From NCBI GenBank assembly GCA_017614795.1, contig JAGABD010000060.1:1-5906 (forward strand): a stretch of DNA of 5,906 nt. Direction: 5' to 3'. Numbering within the stretch: the stretch's first letter is position 1; each line of letters opens with the position of its first letter. This document shows, piece by piece, positions 1 through 5,906 of the stretch. This stretch comes from Bacteroidales bacterium (GTDB lineage Bacteria; Bacteroidota; Bacteroidia; Bacteroidales; UBA932). The position numbers and the translations under genes were made by a program. The notes beneath the pieces are model-generated. The model did not search any database and was not told the DNA's origin. It was given only the letters and a program-made list of their open reading frames with translations.

Positions 1-190
1 ACTTTATGAAGGGCATCCGTGCGAAGGCCTTTCGGGCCGGGCAATGCCGGGGCAGGCTCCCCTTGTGGGACGTGCCACGGCCCTTTGCCCTACGCGGCGG
101 GGAGATGCCCGATGGTCTAGCATATTGAAAAAGGAAAACGGGAGAAACCCGCGGGGTTCGGGGTGTCCCCGAGACAAGGCCTTAGTGGCC
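1..190. other. Unassigned GC-rich, foldable segment at left edge
   Basis: I recognise no gene here. The sequence is GC-rich and full of short self-complementary pieces: GGCC 26-29 with 35-38, GGGG 49-52 with CCCC 59-62, CGGG 139-142 with 148-151, a 6-bp stem with a TGT triloop (158-163 with 167-172), and GGCC 178-181 with 187-190. A longer-range match pairs GGGCATC (11-17) with GATGCCC (104-110). One plus-strand frame stays open from base 2 through the terminator and into the tRNA, which argues that its openness is a composition effect and not a real protein. The segment could be the 3' part of a plus-strand transcript or structured RNA ending at the shared terminator. It lacks the hallmark sequences I would expect of RNase P RNA, tmRNA or SRP RNA, so it stays unassigned. 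Confidence 0.4.
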
Positions 191-222
191 AAAAAACGCT
201 CCAGCTGTCTGGAGCGTTTTTT
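191..222 (-). terminator. Bidirectional intrinsic terminator after tRNA-Thr
   Basis: A perfect 14-bp inverted repeat (191-204 with 209-222) surrounds a 4-base loop. The core of the stem is CGCTCCAG/CTGGAGCG, flanked by A6 on one side and T6 on the other, so a U-tract follows the hairpin whichever strand is transcribed. On the minus strand the hairpin starts one base beyond the mature 3' end of the tRNA, so the tRNA trailer is essentially the terminator. On the plus strand it could stop transcripts coming from the left edge. Confidence 0.9.
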
Positions 223-223
223 G

Positions 224-296
224 AGCCACTCATCAGGCTCGAACTGACGACCTGCGCGTTACGAATGCGCTGCTCTACCGACTGAGCTAAAGTGGC
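224..296 (-). tRNA. tRNA-Thr (anticodon CGU)
   Basis: The reverse strand folds into a complete 73-base cloverleaf. The acceptor stem is GCCACTT/GAGTGGC with one U-G pair. The D arm is GCTC/GAGC with loop AGTCGGTA. The anticodon loop TTCGTAA carries CGT at 263-261, which reads the threonine codon ACG. The variable loop is AGGTC, and the T arm is GTCAG/CTGAT with loop TTCGAGC. The discriminator is U73 and no CCA is encoded, so the 3' end must be added by CCA-adding enzyme. The last anticodon-stem pair (31-39) is an A-C mismatch. The gene lies 17 bases downstream of the nhaA stop codon on the same strand and runs straight into the terminator. It is probably transcribed from its own promoter at 306-337, though read-through from nhaA is possible. 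Confidence 0.95.
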
Positions 297-305
297 TTGC
301 GGCTG

Positions 306-337
306 CAAATATATCAATTCTTATTGATTTTTGCAAA
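306..337 (-). promoter_or_regulatory. Bacteroides-type promoter for tRNA-Thr
   Basis: On the minus strand, TTTG (337-334) is followed by exactly 20 bases and then TATATTTG (313-306). This matches both halves of the Bacteroides consensus (-33 TTTG, -7 TAnnTTTG, spacing about 19-21). The -7 element starts directly after the nhaA stop codon and ends 9 bases before the tRNA 5' end, so transcription would start just upstream of the tRNA. The -33 box lies in the last codons of nhaA. That this drives the tRNA is inferred from sequence and position. Confidence 0.7.
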
Positions 338-1717
338 AAGATTCACCAGCACGCTGCCAAGCACGCCGGCGCAGACCGAGCCGAGCAGAACGGCAATCTT
401 GCCCATATCGCGCAACTGCTGAACAAGTTCGGGAGTGTTCCCGCCGAATGATAGCGTATCCACGAAAATCGACATCGTAAAGCCGATTCCGCCGAGGCAG
501 GCGACTGCGAAAAACAACGGCCAGGTGGCCTTGTCGGGCATCTCTCCAACTTTGCACTTGACCGCCAGCCAGCTCGCAAGAGTGATTCCGACAGGCTTGC
601 CCAGCAGCAGTCCGAGGAAAATGCCCATACTGACGCTGCCGATCGTCGGATCGAAACGGAAGACGTTGAAGTACGACAGGTCGGCGATCTCCACACCGGC
701 GTTCGCCAGGGCGAAGAGGGGCATTATCAGGAAGTTCACCCACTGCGAAAGCCTGTCCTCGAGCACGTAGGTCATCTCCATCGAACCGTGGCCGATTTGC
801 TCGAGCTTCTTTATGCAATGCCTCTGGGGGCCGTTGGGGAAGGCCTTGTCTTCCACGCCGTCGTACTGGTGGAAGCGGGCGTTGTACTTGTTCCATTTAT
901 GCAGGAACTGGGCCCTGTTGTAGCGTGGAGTGGCGGGAATGAGGAACGCCATCACCACGCCTGACATCGTTGCGTGAATGCCTGAATAGTAGAACAGAAC
1001 CCACACGACCAGGGCAAGCAGAAGGTAGGGGAAGAGTTTCTTCTCCCCGAGCCTGCGAAGCAGCAGTGTGAACAGAATCACCAGCAGGGCGATGCAAAGC
1101 AGCCCGAAATTGATTTTTCCTCCGTAGAACAGCGCCACGACCAGGATTGCGATAAGGTCGTCGGCAATCGCCAGCGCCGTCAGGAATACCTTCAGCGACA
1201 CCGGAACTTTGGGGCCCAGCACGGACAGTATGCATACTGCGAACGCTATGTCGGTGGCGGTAGGGATTCCCCAGCCGGAAGCGGCATCGGTGCCGTGGTT
1301 CACGAGCGCATAAATGAGCGCCGGCGCGACAACTCCGCCGAAGGCCGCGATAATGGGCATCATCGCCTTCTTGGGAGAAGACAACTCGCCGAAGGTGGCT
1401 TCGCGCCGAATCTCGAGACCGACGGTGAAGAAGAACACCACCATCAGGATGTCGTTGATGAAACCCTCGATGGTCATCCCTCTCGGGACCGCCAGGTGAA
1501 ATCCGCCGTCCGGACTGGTAAGGTTGAGCGTGAAGGTGGTGTGGAGGATGTTATGGTAAAGTTCCTTCGTGAACGGAAGGTTCGCCAGCAGCATCGCAAG
1601 CACCACGCAGCCCAGCAATATCACACCCTGGGCCCAGGGCTGTTTGCGGAAGGCTTTGCTGCGAAGGTCGAAATTGCGTATTCCCTTGTTCCAGGTATAG
1701 ATAGGGATGAGTCTCAT
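314..1717 (-). CDS. nhaA: Na+/H+ antiporter NhaA
   Basis: This 467-residue inner-membrane protein very likely exchanges cytoplasmic Na+ (or Li+) for external H+, supporting pH and salt homeostasis. Family hallmarks are present: TVGLEIRRE (98-106), TATDIAF with the transport aspartate D156, AIADDLIAI with the adjacent pair D186/D187, GKPVG with K374 (counterpart of E. coli K300), and GGIGFTMSIF (409-418). About a dozen hydrophobic segments run from residue 30 to the C-terminus. It is longer than the roughly 390-residue E. coli protein. The extra length is an N-terminal extension of about 20 residues, a longer stretch after the first membrane segment, and a hydrophilic loop (about 262-322) before the segment QWVNFLIMPLFALANAG. 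The ATG lies 3 bases after the exonuclease stop codon, so translational coupling is likely. No Shine-Dalgarno is visible. It is the last protein gene of the dnaN unit. Confidence 0.95.
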   Translation of the reverse strand: MRLIPIYTWNKGIRNFDLRSKAFRKQPWAQGVILLGCVVLAMLLANLPFTKELYHNILHTTFTLNLTSPDGGFHLAVPRGMTIEGFINDILMVVFFFTVGLEIRREATFGELSSPKKAMMPIIAAFGGVVAPALIYALVNHGTDAASGWGIPTATDIAFAVCILSVLGPKVPVSLKVFLTALAIADDLIAILVVALFYGGKINFGLLCIALLVILFTLLLRRLGEKKLFPYLLLALVVWVLFYYSGIHATMSGVVMAFLIPATPRYNRAQFLHKWNKYNARFHQYDGVEDKAFPNGPQRHCIKKLEQIGHGSMEMTYVLEDRLSQWVNFLIMPLFALANAGVEIADLSYFNVFRFDPTIGSVSMGIFLGLLLGKPVGITLASWLAVKCKVGEMPDKATWPLFFAVACLGGIGFTMSIFVDTLSFGGNTPELVQQLRDMGKIAVLLGSVCAGVLGSVLVNLFAKINKN

Positions 1718-1720
1718 TGC

Positions 1721-2737
1721 CTACTTGAACTTGTTCTGAAGCCCGGAAAGGCTCTTCTTCTCGCATTCGTCGTAGAGAGCTTTGAGCTTGTCCTTGGTAT
1801 CCTGGAGGAAATCGCGCTCGAGCACCCAGTTCAGGAAACCCCGTTTGGTGTCGAGATAGTAGAGCTCCTCTATGGTCTTGCCCTTGTATTTGCCGAAATT
1901 GATGTAGATCCTGCCGTCCCTGCGAACGAGCTTGCCGGCGATGTCGTAGAAATCCTCCTTGTCGATGGTGAGTTCTCCGGTCTCGGGGTCGCGTTTGCGA
2001 AGGGGAAACTCTGCGATAGACGCGGCGTCCTTGCCCAGAAGGTCGTCGGCTTCGACGGTGAGATGGTGCTCCACGCTGTGTTCTCCGGGGGTGTTCCAAA
2101 TGTCGGCAATCTTGACGAGAAGGTCGTAGGTGGCCTTCGTGTCGGCCAGCGCCGAGTGGGCGTCTTCGAAATCGCGTCCTTCGTGGAAGAGCGCGTAAGC
2201 CGCCTTGAGGGTGCGGGGGAGAATCTTGTAGACTATCTTCTGCACATCCACCATCACGGCGCTCTGAAGGTCTATGCCTTCGAGGGTGTCGAGAATGTGT
2301 CGGGCACTCGCTTTTTTTGCATCGGATACCTCGGAACCGCCATCCAGGCGCATTTTGCAATACTTCTTCGCCCGCTCGAACTCGGAAACCAGCAGGGGAA
2401 GGTCGTAACGCTCGGAATTGTAGCCTCCAAGGTCGCAGTCCTTCAGCCATCCGGCAATCTCGTCAATGTAGGAGATGAGAGGCTTCTCGTTCTTGAGGTC
2501 CTCGTCGGTGATGTGGTTCACCTTGCTGGCCATCGGGTCCATGCGGTGCTGGTGTCCCGCGCTGAGATTATCTTCCGGATAGTCCCAGGGGCGGAAACGC
2601 CAGGTCTTCTCCTCGGGCTGCCTGCCGTCGGGGAACACTTTATAGAAACAGAGTTCGGCTATGCATTCCGTAGCGATGTCGAGCCCCGTGCTTTCGATGT
2701 CGAAAAAGAGCAGGGGGCGTTTGAGTTCCAGTGCCAT
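1721..2737 (-). CDS. DEDDh 3'-5' exonuclease (DnaQ/ExoX-like)
   Basis: This is a predicted cytoplasmic exonuclease of the DnaQ-like DEDDh family, which removes nucleotides from DNA 3' ends using two metal ions. Counting from the ATG at 2737 (338 residues), Exo I is FFDIESTG (D13, E15), Exo II is GGYNSERYDLPLL (D112), and Exo III is HSALADT (H194, D199), so the full catalytic set is present. A separate C-terminal domain contains YINFGKYKGKTIEEL and then FLNWVLERDF (about 278-310). It resembles the small domain attached to ExoX-type nucleases and to DUF3820 proteins. A frame two codons longer would need a TTG start at 2743; I prefer the ATG, 12 bases after the dnaN stop. Position directly behind dnaN suggests a replication or repair role; the exact substrate cannot be read from sequence. 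An A7 run at 2312-2318 forms an in-register slippery heptamer. Confidence 0.9.
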   Translation of the reverse strand: MALELKRPLLFFDIESTGLDIATECIAELCFYKVFPDGRQPEEKTWRFRPWDYPEDNLSAGHQHRMDPMASKVNHITDEDLKNEKPLISYIDEIAGWLKDCDLGGYNSERYDLPLLVSEFERAKKYCKMRLDGGSEVSDAKKASARHILDTLEGIDLQSAVMVDVQKIVYKILPRTLKAAYALFHEGRDFEDAHSALADTKATYDLLVKIADIWNTPGEHSVEHHLTVEADDLLGKDAASIAEFPLRKRDPETGELTIDKEDFYDIAGKLVRRDGRIYINFGKYKGKTIEELYYLDTKRGFLNWVLERDFLQDTKDKLKALYDECEKKSLSGLQNKFK

Positions 2738-2749
2738 AAGCAAGGGGAT

Positions 2750-3868
2750 TTAGACCATTATCGGCATCAGGATGCCGCAAATCTTTTCTTTGTCGCTTTC
2801 TTCCTCGGAAGGAACGATGAGGGCTGCCCTGCGGGCGTCGGCGAACTTCATCACCACGGTGTCGCAGACCATATTGTTGAGTATCTCGATGAGGAAGGAA
2901 GACTTGTAGCCGACCGTGAGGCTTTCGCCGCTGTAGTCGCACTCGAGTTTCTCGTATGCGGCGATGGCGAAACCGGTATCCTGGGCGGTAATCTCAAGCT
3001 GGCCCGGATTGAGTTCGAACTTGATGTGGTTGGAGGCCTTGTTGGCGCAGACGGCCACGCGGCGCAGGGTATCGAGCAGGGACTGCCTGTCGATTCTGAG
3101 CACGTTGGAGTTGTTCTGCGGGATGACGTCGCGGTACTTGGGGTACTTGCCCACGACGAGGCGGCAAACCATCATGGTCACTCCGAAGAGGAACACGGCG
3201 GTGGTGGAATCGAAGGTGACGGTGACTTCTCCGTCATCCTTGCTCACAGTGCCCTTGAGCACGGAAGCGGGTTTCTTGTGCAGGATGAAGGACGCGGGCT
3301 GCTCCGCCTGGACGTCGGCGGTGGTGTAGCAGATGAGCTTGTGGGAATCCGACGCCACGAGGGTGGTGGATTCGGGTGCGATGTCGAAGAATACGCCGTT
3401 CAGGGCGGGGCGCATCTCGTCGTCTGCCGCTGCGTACACGGTGCCGTTGATGCCGTCGATCAGCGTTTCGGCGGGGAATACCACGGTGACCGCCTCGGGA
3501 CCTGCTCCCTTGATTTCGGGGAAATCGTCTGCGGGGAAGTAGGGGAGGTCGGAATTGCCGTTGCTCCAGATGCACTCGAAGGAGGCGTCGCCGACAGTCT
3601 TGATGTTCACCGGCTGGTCCGCGAGGGTCTTGAAGAGGTCGAGCAGCTGCCTTGCGGGAACAGCTATGCTGCCTTCTTCCTTGACCGCGCCGACCTCCAC
3701 GATGGTGCGGAGGGTAAGGTCGCCGTCCGAAGCGGTGATTTCCAACTTGTTGCCCTTGAGCACAAAGAGGAAATTCTCAAGAATGGGGTTGGTGGTTTTG
3801 GAAGGGATTGCCTTTGATACGTCGTTGATACCCTTCAAGAGTTCTGCACTGGAAACACTGAAATCCAT
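2750..3868 (-). CDS. dnaN: DNA polymerase III beta subunit (sliding clamp)
   Basis: This is the ring-forming processivity clamp, which holds the replicative polymerase and many repair enzymes on DNA. The 372-residue length is normal for three repeated clamp folds (about 1-120, 127-250 and 252-372). Recognisable signatures are TASDGDL (46-51), PADDFPEI (112-119), RPALNGVFFDI (153-163), ASDSHKL (172-178), VVGKYPKYRDVIP (238-250) and the C-terminal LMPIMV. The last matches the usual MPMRL-type tail that forms part of the peptide-binding pocket used by clamp partners. The ATG at 3868 gives the standard family N-terminus (MDFSVSSAELLKGI). It is the first gene of a unit with the exonuclease and nhaA. 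No dnaA or origin-like repeat cluster is nearby, so the gene is not in the classical dnaA-dnaN arrangement. A TATCTTTG element lies 21 bases upstream. Confidence 0.98.
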   Translation of the reverse strand: MDFSVSSAELLKGINDVSKAIPSKTTNPILENFLFVLKGNKLEITASDGDLTLRTIVEVGAVKEEGSIAVPARQLLDLFKTLADQPVNIKTVGDASFECIWSNGNSDLPYFPADDFPEIKGAGPEAVTVVFPAETLIDGINGTVYAAADDEMRPALNGVFFDIAPESTTLVASDSHKLICYTTADVQAEQPASFILHKKPASVLKGTVSKDDGEVTVTFDSTTAVFLFGVTMMVCRLVVGKYPKYRDVIPQNNSNVLRIDRQSLLDTLRRVAVCANKASNHIKFELNPGQLEITAQDTGFAIAAYEKLECDYSGESLTVGYKSSFLIEILNNMVCDTVVMKFADARRAALIVPSEEESDKEKICGILMPIMV

Positions 3869-3889
3869 AATCGATTCTATTTAAGTACG

Positions 3890-3897
3890 CAAAGATA
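3890..3897 (-). promoter_or_regulatory. Candidate -7 element of the dnaN promoter
   Basis: TATCTTTG on the minus strand matches the Bacteroides -7 consensus TAnnTTTG and lies 21 bases before the dnaN ATG. A clear TTTG is missing at the expected -33 position; only a T6 run lies between. This is the single good candidate for transcription of dnaN-exonuclease-nhaA. Confidence 0.5.
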
Positions 3898-3921
3898 ATC
3901 ATTATTTGGAAAAAACTGGCA

Positions 3922-3930
3922 TATCTTTTG
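3922..3930 (+). promoter_or_regulatory. Possible -7 element of the htrA-rpoD promoter
   Basis: TATCTTTTG on the plus strand resembles TAnnTTTG with one extra T. No TTTG lies 19-21 bases upstream; the nearest (3905-3908) is only 13 bases away, which is too short. If used, it would give an htrA leader of roughly 65-75 bases containing the hairpin at 3947-3968. It is the mirror image of the dnaN element at 3890-3897. Confidence 0.3.
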
Positions 3931-3946
3931 AATTAATCGACGCGGC

Positions 3947-3968
3947 CCTGCTCCCTTTGGGAGGCAGG
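3947..3968 (+). promoter_or_regulatory. Hairpin in the htrA leader
   Basis: CCTGC-TCCC (3947-3955) pairs with GGGA (3959-3962) and GCAGG (3964-3968) around a TTT loop, with a single bulged G at 3963, giving 9 base pairs. It stands out as a GC-rich block between AT-rich stretches. It ends 34 bases before the htrA ATG and has no T-run after it, so it is not a terminator. A role in RNA stability or leader regulation is possible but unproven. Confidence 0.4.
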
Positions 3969-4002
3969 CTGCCGAAACCTGAAACAAATAAAGATTTCTG
4001 AT

Positions 4003-5457
4003 ATGAAAAAGAGTGTACTTACAATCATCCTCTCAGTAGCGCTCAGCGCAATCGTGGCGGTCGGAATCGTCAAGGCCGCAACACCCTCGCAGGCATCCGT
4101 CGCGACCACTTCCTATTCCATCGACGGCTCCGCCTACCGCACTGTCAATTTGGCAGAGACCGACTATCCCGACTTCACCTATGCCGCCGAGTCCGCAGTG
4201 GACGCGGTGGTTTTCGTGAAAGTGACGGTCAAAACCCAGCAGCAGTACTATATCGACCCGTTCTTCAAGTTCTTCTTCGGTGACCAGGTGCCGCAGACGC
4301 AGGAACGCGAACAGCAGGGCAGCGGCTCCGGCGTCATCATCCGCGCGGACGGCTATATCGTGACCAACAACCACGTTGTGCAGGGCGCCAGCAAGGTTGA
4401 AGTCACGCTGAACAACAACAAGGTGTACGAAGCCAAGATCATAGGCACCGACCCCGTGACGGACGTCGCCCTTCTTAAAATCGACGCCACGGGCCTTCCC
4501 ATCGTGCCTTTCGCCGACTCCGACAAACTCCGTCTGGGAGAGTGGGTGCTGGCGATAGGCTCGCCCCTCGGAGAGCAGCTCAAGGGCACCATCACCGCCG
4601 GAATCGTGAGCGCCAAGGGCCGCACGATGCCCAACTACACGGGCGAATTCAAGATTGAATCCTTCATCCAGACCGATGCCGCCGTCAACCCCGGCAACTC
4701 CGGCGGAGCGCTCGTGAACAAGAAGGGCGAACTCGTCGGCATCAACACCGCGATAGTGTCCCAGACGGGCGCCTACAGCGGTTATTCCTTCGCTGTCCCT
4801 TCCAATATAGTAAAGAAGATAGTGGGCGATCTCATCGACTTCGGCAGCGTCAAGCGCGCCCGCCTCGGCGTTTCGATGAGCCCCGTAACTGAAAAAATCG
4901 CCGAAGAGATGAAACTTTCTGCGCTTGACGGCGTATATATTAACGAGGTTACGAAGGGAAGCGCCGCTGACAAAGCCGGCTTGAAGGAAGGCGACATCCT
5001 GCTGAAAGTGGACGAAACGGTCATCAAGAGCCCGTCCGCGCTCCAGGAAAAGGTCAATTCCTACCATCCGGGCGACAAGGCGCTGCTCACTGTCATCAGG
5101 AGCGGAAAAGAGCAGAAGCTCAACGTAGTGTTCCAGGGCAGTGAAACCGAGACCGGCACAGTCGACGAAGACGGAGCGGTCGCGTTCTACGGAGGTAAAC
5201 TCCGCGTGGCGCCCAAGGAAACCCTCGAAAGGCTCGGACTCAGGAGCGGCGTGGAGATAGTTTCAGCCGGAAGCGGAGTCCTTGCCAATTCGGGAGCGAC
5301 GGACGGTTTCATCATCCTTTATGTCAACGACCAACCCGTAAGTAAACCTCAGGACGTTATATCCATAGCGAAGAAGAGCCGCAGGGCCGTGTATGTGGAA
5401 GGCGTAAGTTCCACCGGCAAGCAGGGATTCTTCGGATTCGCGAAGGATGACAAGTAG
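4003..5457 (+). CDS. htrA: Periplasmic serine protease HtrA/DegP (Do family)
   Basis: This 484-residue envelope protease/chaperone should degrade or hold misfolded proteins in the periplasm. Residues 1-25 form a signal peptide (MKKS, hydrophobic core, VKA before ATPSQ), although an uncleaved anchor cannot be excluded. The trypsin-like domain (about 60-280) carries the catalytic triad H124 in TNNHVV, D154 in TDVALLKI and S233 in NPGNSGG. The [10 protein letters not shown] segment (85-94) matches the regulatory LA loop of DegP. PDZ1 spans about 285-378, with RARLGVSM and the [16 protein letters not shown] segment. After an acidic linker, PDZ2 (about 395-475) is more divergent. Length and two-PDZ layout match DegP/DegQ; sequence alone does not tell these apart. 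No Shine-Dalgarno precedes the ATG. rpoD starts 8 bases after the stop, so the two are probably co-transcribed. Confidence 0.96.
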   Translation: MKKSVLTIILSVALSAIVAVGIVKAATPSQASVATTSYSIDGSAYRTVNLAETDYPDFTYAAESAVDAVVFVKVTVKTQQQYYIDPFFKFFFGDQVPQTQEREQQGSGSGVIIRADGYIVTNNHVVQGASKVEVTLNNNKVYEAKIIGTDPVTDVALLKIDATGLPIVPFADSDKLRLGEWVLAIGSPLGEQLKGTITAGIVSAKGRTMPNYTGEFKIESFIQTDAAVNPGNSGGALVNKKGELVGINTAIVSQTGAYSGYSFAVPSNIVKKIVGDLIDFGSVKRARLGVSMSPVTEKIAEEMKLSALDGVYINEVTKGSAADKAGLKEGDILLKVDETVIKSPSALQEKVNSYHPGDKALLTVIRSGKEQKLNVVFQGSETETGTVDEDGAVAFYGGKLRVAPKETLERLGLRSGVEIVSAGSGVLANSGATDGFIILYVNDQPVSKPQDVISIAKKSRRAVYVEGVSSTGKQGFFGFAKDDK

Positions 5458-5465
5458 GTTTATTT

Positions 5466-5906
5466 ATGAGACAGTTAAAGATTACAAAATCCATCACCAA
5501 CCGCGAGAGCGCGTCCCTGGACAAATATCTGCAGGAGATCGGCCGCGAGGAACTGGTGACCCCCGAAGAAGAAGTAGAACTTGCACAGCGCATCCGCGGA
5601 GGCGACAAGGAGTCGCTCGAGAAGCTGACGCGCGCCAACCTGAGGTTCGTGGTATCCGTTGCGAAACAGTACCAGAACCAGGGCCTCAGCCTGCCCGACC
5701 TCATCAATGAAGGCAACCTCGGTCTCATCAAGGCGGCCGAGAAATTCGACGAAACCAAGGGCTTCAAGTTCATCTCCTACGCCGTTTGGTGGATTCGCCA
5801 GTCCATTCTCCAGGCCCTCGCAGAGCAGTCCAGGATCGTGCGTCTGCCCCTTAACCAGGTGGGTTCGCTGAACAAGATCAGCAAGGCCCAGGGCAAGTTC
5901 GAGCAG
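5466..5906 (+). CDS. rpoD: Primary RNA polymerase sigma factor, 5' part
   Basis: The frame is open from the ATG at 5466 to the window edge (147 codons, C-terminus missing). It begins [18 protein letters not shown] and goes almost at once into sigma region 1.2 (about 17-47), so region 1.1 is absent, as in Bacteroidota primary sigma factors. Region 2 follows (about 50-127), with [39 protein letters not shown] and the -10 reading helix [17 protein letters not shown]. Region 3 starts near [15 protein letters not shown]. Aligned by eye with E. coli sigma70, the position of T440, which reads the -10 element, is leucine (L115) and Q437 is kept. This fits the TAnnTTTG-type promoters seen in this window. 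The gene is spaced like a second operon member behind htrA. The missing half should hold the rest of region 3 and region 4. Confidence 0.97.
   Translation, partial: MRQLKITKSITNRESASLDKYLQEIGREELVTPEEEVELAQRIRGGDKESLEKLTRANLRFVVSVAKQYQNQGLSLPDLINEGNLGLIKAAEKFDETKGFKFISYAVWWIRQSILQALAEQSRIVRLPLNQVGSLNKISKAQGKFEQ

Noticed and set aside
99..170. tRNA-like segment beginning GGGGAGATGCCCGA and ending TGTCCCC
   Set aside because: Six of seven acceptor-like positions pair and the start resembles tRNA-Ser/Leu, but no proper D, anticodon or T arm can be drawn, so a tRNA or tRNA remnant is not supported.
2..247. Plus-strand open frame across the left edge
   Set aside because: It runs through the perfect terminator hairpin and into the tRNA gene, so it is not a plausible protein-coding gene.
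1551..2450. 299-codon minus-strand frame overlapping the exonuclease and nhaA
   Set aside because: The product is Arg/Pro-rich shadow sequence, out of frame with two well-supported genes. It is kept only as the -1 frame mentioned under the slippery heptamer.
1721..2737. Possible clamp-binding motif in the exonuclease
   Set aside because: Because the gene follows dnaN, I looked for a QxxLF-type peptide. The closest is QNKF at the extreme C-terminus, which does not fit the motif well enough to claim.
1295..3817. 840-codon plus-strand open frame opposite dnaN, the exonuclease and the start of nhaA
   Set aside because: All three sense genes share one minus-strand frame and this frame is codon-for-codon in register with it. 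Antisense stops can then arise only from sense codons TTA, CTA and TCA, which are rare in GC-rich genes. The translation is Val/Gly/Glu/His-rich with no domain I recognise.
3869..4002. Replication origin next to dnaN
   Set aside because: The 134-base intergenic region has no DnaA-box-like repeats, no dnaA neighbour and no extended AT-rich unwinding region; it looks like a divergent promoter region.
4033..5067. 344-codon minus-strand open frame opposite htrA
   Set aside because: It has the same in-register antisense relation to htrA, whose protease and PDZ motifs are unmistakable. The antisense product is low-complexity Gly/Val/Asp/His sequence without recognisable motifs.

Overview
The window looks like ordinary chromosomal housekeeping DNA from a GC-rich member of the Bacteroidota, probably order Bacteroidales. 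Three things point there. The partial rpoD at the right edge has the short primary-sigma N-terminus of that phylum, without region 1.1. No gene has a clear Shine-Dalgarno sequence. Promoter-like sites fit the Bacteroides consensus (TTTG, about 20 bases, TAnnTTTG) rather than TTGACA/TATAAT. The GC-rich codon usage would suit an Alistipes-like genus, but that is a guess.

Layout, left to right. Bases 1-190 are GC-rich, fold readily and hold no gene I can name. A bidirectional intrinsic terminator (191-222) follows. Reading leftward into it is tRNA-Thr(CGU) (224-296), whose probable promoter lies across the 3' end of nhaA. Three minus-strand genes then form one tight unit in the order dnaN (sliding clamp, 2750-3868), a DEDDh exonuclease (1721-2737) and nhaA (Na+/H+ antiporter, 314-1717), with gaps of 12 and 3 bases. 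The intergenic region 3869-4002 separates this unit from a plus-strand unit of htrA/degP (periplasmic serine protease with two PDZ domains, 4003-5457) and rpoD (5466 to the window end, cut off). The gap between htrA and rpoD is only 8 bases.

The genes fall into a replication/repair pair (clamp and a proofreading-type exonuclease) with an ion-homeostasis transporter attached, and an envelope-stress protease joined to the housekeeping sigma factor. The two units diverge from a region where a near-perfect inverted repeat carries the -7-like elements for both directions.

I found no mobile element, CRISPR array, toxin-antitoxin module or defence system, and nothing I would call a new system. The most useful non-coding signals are the tRNA promoter inside nhaA, the symmetric divergent promoter region, a hairpin in the htrA leader, the foldable left edge, and an in-register A AAA AAA slippery heptamer in the exonuclease gene. 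Very long open frames opposite dnaN-exonuclease-nhaA (840 codons) and opposite htrA (344 codons) are explained by codon register and were rejected.
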